Below, one piece after another: positions 1 through 14,891 of a stretch of 64,000 nucleotides of DNA. The stretch comes from Eremophila alpestris peregrina (taxonomy: Eukaryota > Chordata > Aves > Passeriformes > Alaudidae), in assembly GCA_009792885.1 (NCBI GenBank), contig WMCF01000203.1, forward strand, positions 24,182 through 88,181, read 5' to 3'. Each line of letters begins with the position of its first letter. Within the stretch, counting starts at the first letter, position 1. The position numbers were made by a program, and so were the translations under genes. The notes under the pieces were generated by a model. The model saw nothing but the letters and a program-made list of their open reading frames with translations. It searched no databases and had not been told where the DNA came from.

Positions 1-1437
1 GGCTTTCTGCAAGGTACACACAATTTAACACACTACAGAGTCGAGTGTTGCTTTCTCTCTCACCTCAGCACATCAGAAACATGCAGGATACAGCACTCCC
101 CATTCAAGTAAGCCACTCAACAATGTCTTCAGGTGAACTACAATCCCTCTCAGCCCCAAGGTACAGAAATCACTAGTTCATAACAGTTGACTTCAGATTG
201 TGCTTATTTTCCCCACATTGTTACTTTATAATATGATCTTTCTATTTCTGGAATTACTCCCATGCTGCTGGGAGAAGACCTTTATCTTATGCCTAAATAA
301 GGTAATTTCATACCTACTCAGAAGTTACCAGCACAGTCTGGCACAAGCTTAAGGACAGGAGAAAAAGATTTCATTGTTTTATTCTGACTCAGCGAGAGGA
401 AATGCTTCAGCACAAAATGGATCCTGAGGAACATTAACCCTGTTAAGACCCTTGGGAAAGCTGCTTAATGATTTTCATCAGAATTGCACACAGTTTTCAG
501 CTATTGTCATCACACCAGTTTACCTTTAGTCAAAACAAGAATGTACAACACAATCTAGACCTTAGCCTCTGTACAAAATTATGCATTGCTATTAAAGCAA
601 TGAGCTCCACAGCAGAAAAAAAGAAAACACTCTCAAGCCAATGAAAGCAAACATCTGCTACTTCTCTGTAAAAAATGAGGGAAAAAAAAAAAACCCTGAG
701 TCCTATCCCTACTACCCAAAAATCACTTGTGTACACACATGTGCACTTGTCATCCTTTCTTATACCTGTAGGATGAAACTTGCTCTTCCTCTCTTCATCT
801 TCACCTCTCAGTTACTGAAAGCTGCAACTATGTACAAGTAGGGAGAAGTCCTTGGCTAATGACAACTTCTGCTCAAAAAGTCATAAGCTATGAAAGTGTC
901 ATCAGGTGAACAAGAGCATATATTTTGCTGGTAATATGAATGTTTGCTTCACATCTTTTTTCTAATTTTCACTTTACAAATTTTTCCGCTTTCAGAAACT
1001 TTCTTTAGGCCAAATACAACTATACCTACGACTACATTTAACAAAGAACATTAGAAGAAAATATGTAAGCTTGCAGAAAACTTGCAATCAGAAGTTCAGT
1101 ACTCCTGGAATGAACATGGTCTCCTCACAAAAACAGATGGTGAATATTATTTTTCCACAAAAAAAGATATGTCTATCACTTGGGACCCGAGTTCAGCTGT
1201 AGCAAGCCACCACGTGCACTTAATATCCTTACAGCCATCCCCACAGTTCAGGGATTCACACTGTTAGCTGGAATCTCTTTCTCTAGTACAGAAAGATCCA
1301 AACTGACTGGTTAAGATCAGTTGAAGGTATACAGAATGCTCACCTCTCCACTGCCAATTTTGATTCCCAACTTTCAAGACGAGCAGGAATCCAGTACCAC
1401 TAAAGGTCTTTCAAGAGGAGCATTTGACTGCACTCAC
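1..1437 (-). other. IQGAP1 intron 15 (5' part)
   Basis: AT-rich intronic sequence. I looked for the next expected IQGAP1 exon (DESAVLWLDEIQGG region) and did not see it. No repeat family was recognised. Confidence 0.7.
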
Positions 1438-1601
1438 CTGTGCTTTCTCTCTCTTGGCTCGAAGTAGTGTATCCTGGTAATGCTGTGCTACCTTTGGAAC
1501 TACTCCCTCCAATTTTGCTGCAGGAGTCTGTAAGGCTTGAAGAGTCTTCTTGGTGTCCCCTTCATCCAGAGCTTCATTAATAAGACCAATTGCCAAAATC
1601 C
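1438..1601 (-). CDS. IQGAP1: IQGAP1 exon 15 (repeat unit; last exon in window)
   Basis: 164 nt, phase 1 to 0. It encodes LAIGLINEALDEGDTKKTLQ and then VAQHYQDTLLRAKREKAQ, up to donor GTGAGT. The next exon is not found between 1 and 1437, so it lies outside the window. Confidence 0.95.
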
Positions 1602-4600
1602 CTAGGGAGGAATGCAAAGGGGGAGAAAGACAAAGTTCCATTCTTGGTCAACAATAATCACAAGCATTGCTTCAGAAGAAAAGTGTGGTTAGTCCTTCCT
1701 AAATCAAGTAACAGCTCAGAACCACAATATTTTTAACAAAAAACATTATTTACTAGTAAAGAAACCAAGGCTATTTCTCCCTTCTGAAGTAGCAGTAATT
1801 CTTGGTGTTGATATTTAAAAAATAAAGTCTAAAAGAAAAAAACAAACACCACACACACACACACAAAAAAAACCAAAAAACCCAAATAAACACCCCCCAA
1901 CCAAAACAAAAACAAAACCTCGGGGAAGACTACATGCAGGGACAAAACTGAATCCTCAGACACCGAGCTCAGAGCTTTGAGAAGAGGACTATCAAAGCCC
2001 AAATGGCCAGAGTTCACAATATTCCAAGGTTCTGGCTTCTCCAGACGGAAATCTTCACACAAAACTAAAGACTTGCATGGAATACCATTTAAAAATACAG
2101 TAAATTCTTATTTTAGAAAACCTTTTGTTAAGGACATGAGTAGTATCAGCTGTTTTATCAGAGAAGTGGATACTATTGAAGTACAGTAAAATTTACCATT
2201 CAGCAAAACAAAGACCTTACAGTTAGCTAAATGCAAATAGAATCTACATCTATAGCAACTGTGTCCAGAAAAATCATTCAGTAACTCAGGCTGAGACGCA
2301 TCCCAGAGTTCATCCGATTCATTTCCCTGCTCAAAGAAGGATCCAACCAAGGTTTGTTCAGTGCAGAACAAAGAAGTCTTTTAGATAAAAGAAAGGAGCT
2401 CAGTGTGGTAATCTCCCACTTTGGTTATTGTCATCGAAGATTGTGACTCTTCAACACAGAAGACTCACTAAACAGAAGTTCATACGAAAAACAGAACATC
2501 TTGGGGAAGAGATTATATTCAGATGGAGTAGTTTTTACATTCTTGGTATTCCGTTCCTCAGCTTCTTCTTTTTTTATTTTAGAACAGTTTATGCCTTAGT
2601 AACCTTGACGAATTCCAAAAGGTTCTGATAAGAATAACTACAGTTTGGCTGAGGCACTGTGGCCTAAGCTTCAAATACACTGCAACAGTTCACAACTAAG
2701 ATCTTCCTAGATATCTAACATACAACACAACTACAAGTCAATCAATAACTTTTTGTATTGACATGCACCCTAATTTTAGCACTCCTTAAAAGCTATGGTC
2801 TAGCATGAATTGAACTTACTTTCATGTTCTTCACGCACAACTTTATTCACATGATCAACACATGATTGGATATCATTCCACGTGATAAATTCATTTCCTT
2901 CTGCATTTCTTTCAGCTTTCAGCTTCACCAAATCATCAATGTATCTGTCACAAAACAAAACCCAAACCAGTAAACATCACGTTGCAACAAGCTTCTCAGG
3001 GAGCACACAGCCCAGCACTGAGAAGTGCACACAAAGTGGGAGAGGTAACATGAGGGTTGAAACTGAAAATGGGGAGAAAGAGAAACTCTTGTGTGTGTGG
3101 AGGATATTGGCACAAATGTGAAGTAGGTTCAAACAGACAAAACTGCCAAACAGGAAAAACCACTGAAACACTGAATCAGGGTCCAAAGAATATGGTGGGT
3201 GAGCTAGTGTAAGTACTAGTGACAACCTGATGGTATTACAGCATGGCTTTAATGTGAAATCCATGAGAAAGCATTGGGAATCAGAGCAGTAAGAAACAGT
3301 AATCACAAAAACAAGATGCAAGAGACAGCATAGATTAAATCCAAACTGTGACAAATAATGCAGAAATAATGTAAAGTTTAAGAGAAGGAAAAGAAAATTC
3401 ATGAAGTCACAGAATATAAGCAACAGCAAGGAAGGTATAATTCCTTGAATTACTCACCTCTGCGAGTTCTCATCCTCAATGTTTGTAAGGCCTGTGACAG
3501 GACTGCTCAGTTGTTTCCACACTGTATTCATATCCCCTGAATCCAAAGCCCTATTAATCAGGGCCACAGAAGACAGCATCTCTACAGCAACAGATAGTTC
3601 TGGATGGGTGAGGTGACCCTGCATACAAAGAGGACAACAAATTAATTCTATTCACTCTATACAAACTATTGGTGCACACAGCAAACAATGGACTAGCTGT
3701 CAGAACAGACATATAACAAGGCAAAGGAACATCCTTTAGGACAACAAAGTAGAAAGGTAAGAATCACAAACAAAGCTAGAGCACCAAGTAAGAGACTGAC
3801 ATACAGTCTTACAAGGCCAAGCAGATCAAGATTTAAGGATTAAACCACATCAGAACAGACTGAACACCAAAGCAGTTCTGTGAAGACTCAAGACAGTTTG
3901 TTCCAGAGAACACATTAAAGAAAACAGACAAGGCAGACCCAGTGACCCATGCCAACTTCCAGAAATAACAGAGAAGGTGATACTTACTTCAGGGCTCTGC
4001 TGCTGTAAGGTGGCCAGCTCCCTTTGGTAAAGATCTGCAGCAAATGCATAAACCTCTGGTAACTGGGCCTCTGAATTCATCATTTCTGCCACAGTCTTCT
4101 CAGCATCACCCATTCGAATTGCTAAATTAATTCTGGCTACAGCTGCGAGTTCTAGAAATTCAAAAAGCATAAAAAATAAGGAAGGCAGACAGTTGAGACT
4201 CCCATAAAAAACAGCACTTTTATTTTACTCAAATATTTAACTAGAGAAAGAATAATACTCGACCTGCAGGAAAAGAGCCAACCTCTCAGATGCATACACC
4301 CTCAGTTAGTTAGTCTTCCATTACTGAAGACAATTAAAACACACAATGTTCACATTTAATACTACCTCACCTTTTTATCTGGTTTATTTAATACTAGTTC
4401 ACCTTTTTGTCTGGTTATCCAGGGACTGTTTTACCATTTCAGTATTCTGATAGTAAGAAGTGTCATTGCAAATTTTTGGATGGGTGATACCAATTTTCTC
4501 TTCCTTTCTACCTCTATCCTGCTCAAGGCAGTAACACTCCACAGTGGGTACATGCTGGCTAACTTAAAACACCACAAGTAGGTAAACAAATGTGGACTTC

Positions 4601-7600
4601 CATGCCTAACAGGTAAGGTACTTCAAAGGTAGCTGCCTGCTTAATTCAGCATTCACTATTTTCCTCTTCTATTCTAAATCCTCTCTCCTCACATCTCTGG
4701 TAGTCCCCTTTATACCTATCACAAAGTAAATTGCTCCTGCACAGTAAGAGAGCTTTGTGTGCTCTGAGAACCATCTATCAAAAAACAATCAGCAAATGAT
4801 CTGCTTTTTATTTGCTACTTGATATTCAGAAACAGTAAAGGTTCTGTAGCTCAGTGTGAATGATCAGCAGATAAACCTATCTTTCACATCTCCTGGAGCA
4901 ATCCAGATTTTCTTCACAGATCCACAGCACAAAAATTCATAAATGTATTCTATAAAAAGAGGTTATTTAAGGTGGAAGCAAAAATTCTATGTTTCTTAAT
5001 TCAAATTATATGCTGTTATCTTCAGCCACATTGTAAGAGCTGGATAAAAGACACTGCAAATACTTAGGGCAACTGACTCTCTTAAATGCTCTTAGCAGCT
5101 GTGAAGTACTTAAAGAACATTTAGAATGACCATTCATAACAGACTCAAATACTGTGCTGCCCCGTTTTCTTGATCACATCCATGATGACTTTGCTGCAGT
5201 AATTTCTGCTGATCCTTACTTTGCTGGTACTGTTGTGCTGCCCTGTTAGCAGCATTCACTCCCAACTGCAACTCTTCCTTCTGCAGAGGACCTGTAAGGC
5301 CAGCCTAAAGAAAAAACAGAAACTGTAAGGGTGCAATGATGCCAAGTTATTGATTTCAATTACCTCAATAAAAATACTCCACTTGAACTTAGAAAGAATG
5401 CCATATACATAAGGAAAACAGCAATTACTCACCAGATTCTCAGTTCAGGTATTGAAAGACTGTATGTATACACTTTTATTTTACTCAAATACTTAACTAG
5501 AGAAAGAAAGAAAGAATAATATCCAACTTGCGGTCCCATGAACATAGCAATAAAGCCAAGACTACTGCCAAAATGATAAAATATTTAAAGACAAAAGACA
5601 ATTTTGTGGGAAAAGACTCCCTGTACATGAGCTGTGTGCTGGAGTGAGATTAGCAGTTGTGCATTTGGCATGAAACAATCCATTATGTAATGTTGCATTT
5701 TACCTCTGAGCAACTACAAAGTTAGCAGAGCATCAAACTGGCCAACATGCAGCTTTGGCTTATACATACACACTTCTTGGACTATATGAAACTGCACAAA
5801 TAGAAAACTAGGGAGGCAGGAGGGCTTTAATAACTTGGGTAGCATCACAAAATCATTGAAGTTGAAAAAGACCCTTAGGATCATTGAGTCCAACCATACA
5901 CCTAATCCTGCCCAGTTCAGCACTAAACCATGTCCCTAAGCACCATGCCTGCAAGTGGTGTATGATGGCACTCTCCACAGTGAAAGTAGTTCACACTTAT
6001 CTGATAGGTGTTTTATATTCACATTAATTGGGCACTGACAATAGTAACATGAGGGAGGACATGCCTTAATTTTAGTAGTTCTATATACATATAAGTTGGT
6101 AGTTTAAGGTCTGGCCAATTATATGTACACCTACATACAAACATTATGCTGGCCTTTCACATGCAGAGATAAAACCTAAATAACAGACAGCCTGACTGAA
6201 TGCTTCCATCTCTTAACACTAACTTTTTCTAGCCAATACTAAACTGTAATGCAGGTATATCCAAGTGATTAGTACACAGCTATATGGTGAAAGGCGTGAG
6301 CAGGGGAAAAACCTCACAAATCAGCATGATCTCCACTTTTCCATACCTCCTGTTTCTGTTGCCTGTCACTCAAAAACTGCTTCAAATACCAGTCACAGTT
6401 TTCTCGTAGCAATCCTTGGAGTCCCAGGGCTGGTGTTGCCAAAGCTTCATACAGTGCCAATGCATCTCCTTGTCCCAGAGCCAGGTCAATCTTTGATATG
6501 GCTGCGTGTGCTAGCAACAGTAAAACAGAGTTTTGAGGAAGTCCCAGGGTTTACACAACCTGCTGCTCAAAGAAATACCCTTAGACCTGACAGACAGCAA
6601 GTCCAGGATGTAATCCAAAAGGAATACTTCCAGTCAATTATGAAGTAAATTATGAATTACTAGCCTGAAAAGCAGGCTAATGGTTGGAAATGGCATGCAC
6701 TATTCAAGATGAAGAAGTGAAGGGCCCAGCAAAATGGACAATCCATTTCCAAAAGAAGGGTAACAAAAGTCATAGTGAATGAAGCTTACAACTATGTACT
6801 AATAATGACTAAAAAAACAAAACAAGACCAAAACCAAGAGGAGAACAGGTATCACTTTGAAGTACTCTTTTAATTAAGACTATTACTATAACATGATACT
6901 TACTATTCACTTTATTGATGTTTCCCTGAATCTCAGCTTGAGTCAGAAGTTCTTCATACACATCTCTCTCTATATCTAGACTTTCAGAGGCAATCTGAAG
7001 ATGAAATAAAAACTAATCAGGGTTTCTACAGCTTCCTTCTCCCTTACAGACCTCTAACTGAAAAGGTCAGGAAGGGCAACCGTTTACCCACATAGAGCTG
7101 TGATAGGCCATACATACACTACCTCTACACATGCACAAAGAAGCCCTAGACATAAATACATTTAAAGTAACTATAGTCCAACTCTGATACAGACAGCTTA
7201 GAAACATCTTATTTCAATGTAATGGTTCTACTGAACACACAGTAGAGCTCCAGAACATAGAAAGCAGTACACAGAGCTAGGCATGAGTTACACAGTGTTC
7301 TGAAGTAACATGGACCACTTCCAGCATCATTTCACTGTTAGGAAAATACATCTATGAAAACAGAGGCATTCCCAACATAAAAACACTGACAGGAATTCTG
7401 TATCTATGTGGCCCATATTTCAGACAGCTAAACAGACTAATGTAGCTAACTACTGCCTGTTTGCTGAAGAATATAGGTTACTGGGGAACATACTAGAATG
7501 CCATGAGGAGTAAATCCACCTAAGACTACACATACAGGACCTTAATACATGTTTGGTGCATTCCCCACAGTCTGCACTGCAATACAAAATAGCAATGCAT

Positions 7601-10600
7601 GCAAATGGTTTGAAAGAAGCACTAAGCTACCCTGTTTTTGGCATTCTCCATCTTGTCTTGCTTCGCTCTGTAGAGTGTGGCTTGGTAAGTGGATTCCAGT
7701 TGATCATCCAGATTTATGAGCATGGCATTAGGGTTCTTCATTGCTGTCAGAGTGTCAGCTGGAACCTGGCGGTCAATGGCTTCATTGATGGCAATGACAG
7801 CAGCATGCACTGGAAAACAAGCCACAGTCTGCCAGTTAGCCCCAAACAAAACAGCACCATTAAAAATGAAGAAATCAAGAATCCTTTATTTGAAAAGAGC
7901 AGAAAATTGCCTGAAATTTAACTGGAAAGCAAAAGAATTATCAAAGCATCTCTCATTCCATCATGGCTTTGTGCTGTTGAAGAAAATAGCAGCCTACTTT
8001 CCAGTAACAATGTTTTAAGTAGTCGAAACATCATGCTCCAGAAAAAAGAAAAATACACAAGGGAAAGAATAAAAACATCTTCCCAGTCTTCCAAAAGGCC
8101 TATCAGAAAGACTGTTCTAGGCTTAAAACATGCAGCATTAAAACCAACACTTAACTGATCTGCTGATTCGAATAAGCAAACAAAATGCCATTTTTCCTTA
8201 CATGCAGCTTCATCCACAGAAAGTTCATTTGCAAGAATTCCTCCAATCTTGCTGAAGGCAGGCATCTGAATACCATACTTCTCCAGTTCAAGCCTCATAT
8301 TACTGATTTCCTCCTCTGAAACATATGTTAAAATAGTGTGCATGGGTTTAAACACATTAGCACTGCTACACTAACTGGTGCTAAAAAAAACCAAAACAGG
8401 ACAGCTACAATAGATGACAATTAGTATTTAAATAATACTTTGATTGTAACTCAGTAAGTGAAACAAAAGAAATGAAAATGCTAAGACATTTGCACCCTTT
8501 CCTAAAATCTACATTCCTCCCAGAAACTTTCTCCCAGAAACTCGCACAGGAGTGTTCTGCAGTTTTTCTTACTAGAAAACAATGCAAGCACTCTCATGAG
8601 GAGCTGGAAACAGATTCCATCCTGAGGTACCTCAACTGTGGTTGTCAACAGGTCAGGAAAATGCACAGGCAGTAGTTTAAGGTTTTCTTTTTCCCCACAA
8701 ACAAAACTACACTGAGAGGAGCAAATGGATTGCGTCAGCACATGCAGTTGCTTAATACTATACAACTCTAAAAGAGAGTTAATAGTTTAGCATTCTATAA
8801 ATATAATCAACAACCAATTTGCAGGGAAATAAAGTTTATACACCTTTTAAACCAGATGCATGCCCTCGGGCAAGAGCCTCACTACTGCAAAACACAGAAT
8901 TTGACTCTTTTGCAAAATTAAGGAAGTGAAACTTTGAGGAGGTGTATGGACACACGACTCTGTGCTGGCATCTCCTGCAGCAGATCAGCTGTCAAACACC
9001 TCTTCAGCTGATGGCACCTCTAAACTGTCACAGGAGGTCAGAACCATGTACCAAGATCCAAATGGAAAACTCCCCCAAGGAGATGGATGCAAGGCTTAAG
9101 CACCTTACAACAGTGACAAGAGAGTTAAGACATTGCTATTTGTGAAGGTAAATGATCAGTGAACTGATGACTGTCTCACTGCCTGGCTCAGAAGCTGGCA
9201 AATGAAGTCTCTTTTTCTAAAATTACTAAAACTCCTCACAGCCATTCATTTATAATTTTATTTGCACTTAGGATATTGACAGTAACAATCCTTTAATTGA
9301 CCTGAACAAGTGTTCAACAACTGATCTAGAAGGATATTGAGAGAAAGGCAGCATACATGAGTGTTGGGGTTTTTTACCTGTGAAGTCTACCTTGCCATAT
9401 AAATCCTGAATCTGAGGGGCAAGACCCAGTTTAAAAAGGTACAGGCTAGAAAAGAAAAAGAAAAGAAGCAAATAATTAGAACTAGTCATTTTTCCTTGTG
9501 GTTCTGATAATGATACAATTTTGATTCAAGGACAGGTAAACTAATACAACAGCCAATAATCACCAAGAGAGTGATTCTCTTGCACCCTCAGCTGAACATA
9601 ACTGGCCCACCACTATGAAGTCTTCACAAAATTACAGAAATGTTGAGGCTAGAAGGGCACTCTAAAGTTTGTCTTGTTCAAGCTCCCTTTTCAAACCAGG
9701 TCACACAGGATCAAGTTACCCAGGATCATGTCCAGATGGCATTTGAGGATCAAACCAGTGAAGACCCCACATTTCAGAGCAACCTGTGCTACTCCTTGGT
9801 CACTCTCATACGTAAATGAAGCATTTCCTGATGTTAAGAGATTATGATAATCCTCAGATTATGCCATTTGCCTCTTGTCATGTCATGGGACATCACTGAG
9901 AAGTGCCGGGCTTCACATGCCTCCTTCCTTCAGATAGCTGCACCCATTGTTGAGATTCCCATGGCATATATGTTATATAGGCTGAATAGTCCCAACTGCC
10001 TCAGCCTGCCCTGACAGGAGAGATTAATTGGTCCATTAATCATCTTATTGACCCTTCCTTCAACTCTCTCCAGCATGACTGTGTCTCTCTAACATTGGAG
10101 AGCCCAGAACTGGACACAGGACTGCAGGTGTGGCATCTCCAGTGGTGAAGTACTCACTAGGCTGATTTGGCTCACTCAGATGGGTTGATGTATTCACCTG
10201 CAGCCTGATGAGAAATGGAATGGCTGCAAAGGAGGGATGAACCCGTGCAGCTGTGTACAGATGGCTCTGGGAAAAGAAAAGCAACTCCCACTTTTTGCCT
10301 GTCTTGCTAGCTCACCACACATCACAGAAAGGCTTGGGTTGGAAGGGTCCTTAAAGATCCTCTAGTTTCAACTCACCCCACTGGCACAGACAAGGACACC
10401 TTCCACTATCCCAGGCTGCTCCAAGCTCCATCCAACCTGGCCTTGAACACTTCCAGGGATGGGACAGCCAAAGCTTCTCTGGGCAATCTGTGCTAGTGCC
10501 TTACTATTCTAGAATGTCTAGCTCTGCCTCAGACAGCAGAGAGGGTGGGAATTGGAATGAAAAGGTAGTAATCTCAACATACTTAACTAGTATTTTCCTT

Positions 10601-13600
10601 CAGAATCGGATTCAGCCACTGCTCAAGGCAAAATATTGGCTTCAGGATCTTTGCTGACTTGGTGAGATTGTTTTGCTAGAAAATTAGCCCTCATCCAGCC
10701 CTCAGTTCAGCTCTCTCTCCTGTCACCTTTCAGATTTGCAGAAAGATTTCAGAAGCAGTCAGATTTCTGCCTAGCATTCCTTACCTGAGTGCGTGAATAC
10801 AATAGATACAGCGTGGCATGTTCTTGCGATCATAGATATCTGTTGTTTCTGGGTAGAATATCTACAGATAAAACAGAGTTAGCAGTCTGAATTATATTCA
10901 CTATACAGCCAAATCACATCAGCTCAATTCCTCCACGTTACACTAGAGAAACGGCTCATGGAACAACACTCTTCAAGCTTCTCTGCCCTGGACCAATGTT
11001 TCTCCTGCCTGAAGTGTCAATGCTTCCTTTTGTTGTAATACCCAAATCAGAGTTCCACTTTTCCTGCCAAGTTCCACACATGTGAATGGGCAGAACCTTT
11101 CTTTTGTGTGTACACCAAGATACTGGGTCATGAGCTATTAGTGAGGACTTAAGTGAAAGCCAAAGGATGAATAAAAGACTTACAGGAGAAGAGAAAAAAG
11201 AGAGTTTTGTTTGGATTAAATGCAATTGAGAAACAAGAGAGACAGTTTCAAGGGGAAACCTAGACCAGCACTGAGGTGCTCTGCACACTGCATTTTCAGT
11301 TAGCTGGATGCAAAAGCTCTCAGTCTGTCTCAAACACAAAGCTCATCAAACTTTAACAAAAGGGGTTGATATTGAAGTTTCAACTATTTCACAAGTCCTG
11401 ACTTATTATAACAACATAATATAGCACGTTATTTTTCCAGTTGTTAGAAGGTTCCTTGCTGTTGCCTTTGAGCATAAAATAGCATTGCTCTTTCTTAAAG
11501 CCAAGAGCAACTGAATGACCCTCAATTCCACAGCATCACTTCCCTGGCTGTTATGCATGGGAAAATACTTAAAGCACCAGTATCTCCTGTAAATGTACTG
11601 AACCTCAGCCCTGTTTCTTCAACATCTTCTCACACATTTACTTCCACCCAAAGCCTACTTGCATATGAAAATCTTACCTCATACCTGGCACTTAACGTCT
11701 CTCTGTCTAAATCCTTCCTCCTTTCTTTTCACCTAGCCACCCTAACAGCATATTTCAGTATTTCCTAATCCCAAGTGTGTTTCTGTAAGATCATCATAGA
11801 TCCCAGGACAGCTCAACTAGTAAATCACAACAAGTTATTAAAAATTTTTGCCAAAACTGAATTGTTCAATTTGCAAGCACATAGAAAACGTCCATCAGAT
11901 TAAACTACACAATGCCAGTTTTGGTGAGACTATGCATAATACAGCTACAAAAACACTTGACTATCAGCTCAGTGCTACCACAGTTCCATTTATTTTCAGG
12001 CAACTGTGTTTATGAGCTCTGAGAAATTTAACTGGCCATTTCTCTAGTCAAGTCAATAATTTATATTTGATTAAGCTACATCAGGAACATTTCAACTTGA
12101 TGTGAAAATTTCATAAGAAAATCTGAAGAACATAATATTTTCCATTGTGCTGCTACATTTAGCATTGATTTCTAAAAAAACTTTCACAATCAAACTGTAG
12201 CTTGGATACTGCTCAAAAGAATGCATGACAAGAATGATGCAATGCAGATATTATGCAAAATAAGTAATATTAGGGATATGGTACACAAGAATAAATGATT
12301 TTGCTCCTAGTCATTCTCACCCATGTAGAAGAATGAAATCTTCCAGCAAGTTTTAGGAGAGAGTTTCTATATGGACACAAATCTACAAATTTAAGAATTA
12401 ACTAGAGTAAACGTGCTTTTTTTAATAACAGCAAATGCTTCCACAGAATGCAAAGCTTTTCTGAGGCAATTTATTTATTTAGATGTACAAGACAGAAGTT
12501 ACCTTGGGGAGACCAATCTCAGACATGGCATTCAGCCACTGGATCACGTTATCTGTGTGCCGGAAGTGGAGACCAGTTGCCTGAAACAAAAATCAGCAGA
12601 AACAAGAGGGAGGGCAGTAAGAAACACAGTCAAGAAAAGCAGTGAATTTCATTAACACAGATAGTGAAAACAGCACTTTTGCAGGAAAGAAGTCTGAAGT
12701 CTTCTATATATGCTTATATTGACTGTTTATGACAAATTATTTCACCTAAGTGCAAGCTTAGATAAAATGCAAAGAGCCCACCCACCCCCTCATTTAACCA
12801 TTGCTCTAGAGTGAAAGCAGAGGTTCTCAGGGAAGACTAATACTAAAGTACCTCCATGTGAACATATTCCCATTTTAGATGTCTACCTAAAGAAGTGCCC
12901 ATGTCAACAGCACTCACCTTATACCTGGTCTGTTCCCTGTCATAGATTTTCTTCACAGAAACCACTTTAGGGGAGAAAAAGTTTCCAAGTTTTGCCAGGT
13001 AGACCCCATTTCTCAATCCTTCTTCCAGCTCTGTTGTGGCAGGCAGCTCCTCATTCAAACAGGCCTCCATCCATCTGGAAGTGCAAGAACAACAAAGCTG
13101 GTCAATATTTCCAATCATGAACACAACCCCATGCCAAACAAGTGTCATGGTGCTTCTGCTGCCATACTCAAGCACACTATTCACTTAGCACTAGGGGTTA
13201 AAAATTGATATAATAGTAACATAGAGTCTGCATCATTAAAATGCTAGTCAGTAACATTCAGACAAAACATACAGGAGAAGCACAGATTTCATCAGCCAGA
13301 GTTTCAAAAGTAATCAAGACACCATCTCATCTTCATGTTTCTCCTTCAGCCCATGACTTAGTTGGTACTGGTCTACACACAGTGGCCATCCTGTCCTTTT
13401 AACTAACTTAAATCTTCCCCTTGTACAGGTTTATCTCACAAGCATTTCTTTACTCTCATTACATATTTGCTATTTCATGACTTTGTGCCACTTACTCAAG
13501 CTCTTTTAAATGATCTCACAGAGAGGCCCTATAATGTTCACAGAATTACAGAATTGTTTGAGTCAGAAAGAACCTCAAAGCCTATCTCATTCCAACCCCC

Positions 13601-14859
13601 TGCCATGAGCAGGGACACCTTTCACTAGACCAAGTTGCTCAGAACTCCATCCAAGACTGGTCCTGAACACTTACAGGGCTAGGGCATGCCACAGTTTCTC
13701 TGGGCAGGCTGCTCCAGGTGGCTCAACACCCACACAGTAAAGAATTCTCCCCTAATATTTAATCTAAACCTACCCTCTTTCAGTTTGATGATGATGTTCT
13801 CAAGTTCTATCTTCCTATCTTCTCCCACCCTACTATACGTTTCAAGAACAGGGGAAAAAACACAGAACAGGCCTTCCTCTCCTCATAATTTATTTTCTCT
13901 TATATTGTTGCCTTCCATCTCATTTAATGGTATCACAGATCTCATGACAAAAATAAAGACTACAGCAAAACTTTTTGAAAAATCACTACTCCCAAAACAG
14001 AGGTGCACCTTGATAATTCTTTGTACAAGCAACTGGAGGCTGTAAACTGCAAGCTCACCTACAGCTCCTCCTAAAGATGACATGGACTGCTCTGGTCTCT
14101 GGAAAAGGGACCTGCACAACCACAGGCCATTTTATAAAGTGTCTTACTTAGCTCATGCCTCCCTTGCAGCTGAACTCTAAAGGTCTTACAGGACAGATGA
14201 GCCTTGGACCAATTAAGATCACATAAAGGTGGCTTTCAATACAATAGGGGTCCAAAATAGCAAAGTCCATACTATAAAATGGAGCTGACAGTATAACATA
14301 AACAAGGTTAATAATTTGGCTCACAGGGATGATAAGCCCACATTACTGGCACTGATCTGAAACACAAGCAAGTAGATGATCCTGCTTCAACACAGCCCAT
14401 TTTAAATCTCAAATGAGATAGCACTGCACCACGGACTGCAGCCTGAGCCCAGGGAAAGAGGGGCTTGCAACCCAAAGCAGGACCTGGAAAAGCAACAAGT
14501 AATGGTGTTTACCAGGAAGAAAATGTTTCTTGGAACACCTGGCCAACATCTGTACATAAACTACAAAAAGAAACTCAGTTCTTCTTAGAACTACTGTTTT
14601 CATAGGTTTTGCTGCTTTCCTCTCAAAACTTAGTCACTCTTGAATATTAAGGCTCAGAAAAATGCACATACTATATGAAAATGTGATAAACATAAGTTTA
14701 AAAATTCTGGACCATTGTCAAAAAGATACTGTCACTTGCATGCCACAGACCATTACAACCAAAGATTCCTGAGAGGACACAGAGCTACTCAGACACTGGA
14801 AGAGTCCAAATCATAGCAACAGTTTCCACAGTACCTTCCCAACTACCTTACAGGGAATA

Positions 14860-14891
<32 letters not shown>

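Noticed and set aside
1082..1267. 61-codon plus-strand open frame in IQGAP1 intron 15
   Set aside because: It has no family resemblance, is on the wrong strand for the host gene, and its length is within chance.
2977..3429. 150-codon minus-strand open frame in IQGAP1 intron 13
   Set aside because: It lies between two well-supported exons, has no matching splice sites or family resemblance, and its length is expected by chance in 64 kb.
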